NCBI RefSeq assembly: GCF_918797505.1
Contig: NC_092796.1
Span: 30,638,098 to 30,702,097, forward strand
DNA length: 64,000 nucleotides
Source: Bemisia tabaci
Taxonomy: Eukaryota > Arthropoda > Insecta > Hemiptera > Aleyrodidae
Direction of reading: 5' to 3'
This document shows positions 63,700 to 64,000 of the stretch, one piece after another (positions within the stretch are counted from its first letter, which is position 1; each line of letters starts with the position of its first letter). The translations under genes and the position numbers were made by a program. Below the pieces are notes generated by a model. The model was given only the letters and a program-made list of their open reading frames with translations, searched no databases and was not told the DNA's origin.

Positions 63700-63836
63700 C
63701 AAGTTGGCAAAACTAATTTTGCTTCATTTAAATCCATTAAATGAATTGATTCTAAAATGAGGCAGACTGCTTTCCCGAGAATCGACAGTTTTGCACGCAC
63801 TTATATGGTGGAAAACAGTGTTTTCAATTCGTAAAG
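63700..63836. mobile_element. Family R MITE, diverged copy R4
   Basis: AGTTGGCAAAACTAATTTTG plus CTTCATTTAAATCC pairs with ATATGGTGGAAAACAGTG and TTTTCAATTC. GAATTGATT and GAATCGACAG near the centre. Confidence 0.65.
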
Positions 63837-63889
63837 ATTGTCGTTGCCACTGTTTCTCAGCGAAACTGTTTGAAAACAACACGGCGCCT

Positions 63890-63952
63890 TGATGCAACTA
63901 TTCGTGCTCTGTGGATGCCCGTGTTGCATACGAGCAAAATTGAAGGAGCTTC
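63890..63952 (+). repeat. Dispersed DD motif, copy 6
   Basis: GATGCAACTATTCGTGCTCT, GTGGATGCCCGTGTTGCAT and AAAATTGAAGGAGC. Confidence 0.7.
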
Positions 63953-64000
63953 GATATCTCTAGCCCTGCTCTAAGCCACGCATTGAGCTCACCAGTTACT

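Overview
This window is eukaryotic nuclear DNA from an insect. The one recognisable gene is a GC-rich exon of a beta-adrenergic-like octopamine receptor (minus strand, about 16.5-17.4 kb) with a GT splice donor. Everything else is AT-leaning non-coding DNA packed with short inverted-repeat elements. From memory of similar repeat termini I suspect a hemipteran such as the whitefly Bemisia tabaci, but nothing here proves the species.

Gene content. The receptor exon runs leftward from an ATG at 17421 to a donor at 16538 and covers the N-terminus and TM1-TM5. Reading TM1 in frame needs a one-base correction near 17141-17164. No exon for TM6-TM7 was seen in the 16.5 kb to its left, so the next intron either spans that distance or the gene is incomplete. 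I found no convincing second protein gene, and no transposase, reverse transcriptase, rRNA or intact tRNA. One tRNA-like SINE head lies at 29.6 kb.

Repeats. By eye about half the window is made of non-autonomous DNA elements (MITEs and foldbacks), usually 80-650 bp with long terminal inverted repeats (TIRs). The letters used below are working names. Family A (ends CTGCCGTGC...GCACGGCAG, about 250 bp, 4-bp target duplications) has about 18 copies or relics, and J shares its outermost bases. Families F, M, N, JJ, V, L and perhaps W share CACTG(A/G/T)-plus-poly-A ends. Family P (CAGTGGCG ends, 8-bp target duplication) is hAT-like. Others are B, C, D, E, FF, G, H, I, K, R, S, T, X, HH, II, KK, AA, BB, CC, NN, OO and PP.

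Layout. 0-16 kb: mixed solo elements and low-copy DNA. 16.5-17.4 kb: receptor exon. 17.4-25.6 kb: low-copy DNA, two minisatellite or homopolymer tracts, and elements HH, S1, FF1, R, JJ, II and F. 25.6-30.2 kb: a T element containing an S element and a 1.95-kb AT-rich KK element. 33.7-34.9 kb: a 1.1-kb foldback OO containing NN. 36-43.3 kb: dense nested elements (I4 with K1 and L inside; D1 with G inside; A7 with FF2 inside; B5 with A8 inside) and a three-copy tandem. 43.7-45.8 kb: two BB foldbacks, one carrying CC and AA with its GGCCGGCC cluster. 47.3-58.4 kb: family A cluster. 58.4-64 kb: a 22-bp minisatellite, tandemly duplicated T2, tandem C copies and foldback PP.

The nesting gives a relative order of insertion (host before guest). 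The main lead is this layered archive of mostly unclassified short elements, beside a receptor gene that looks intact except for one frame break.
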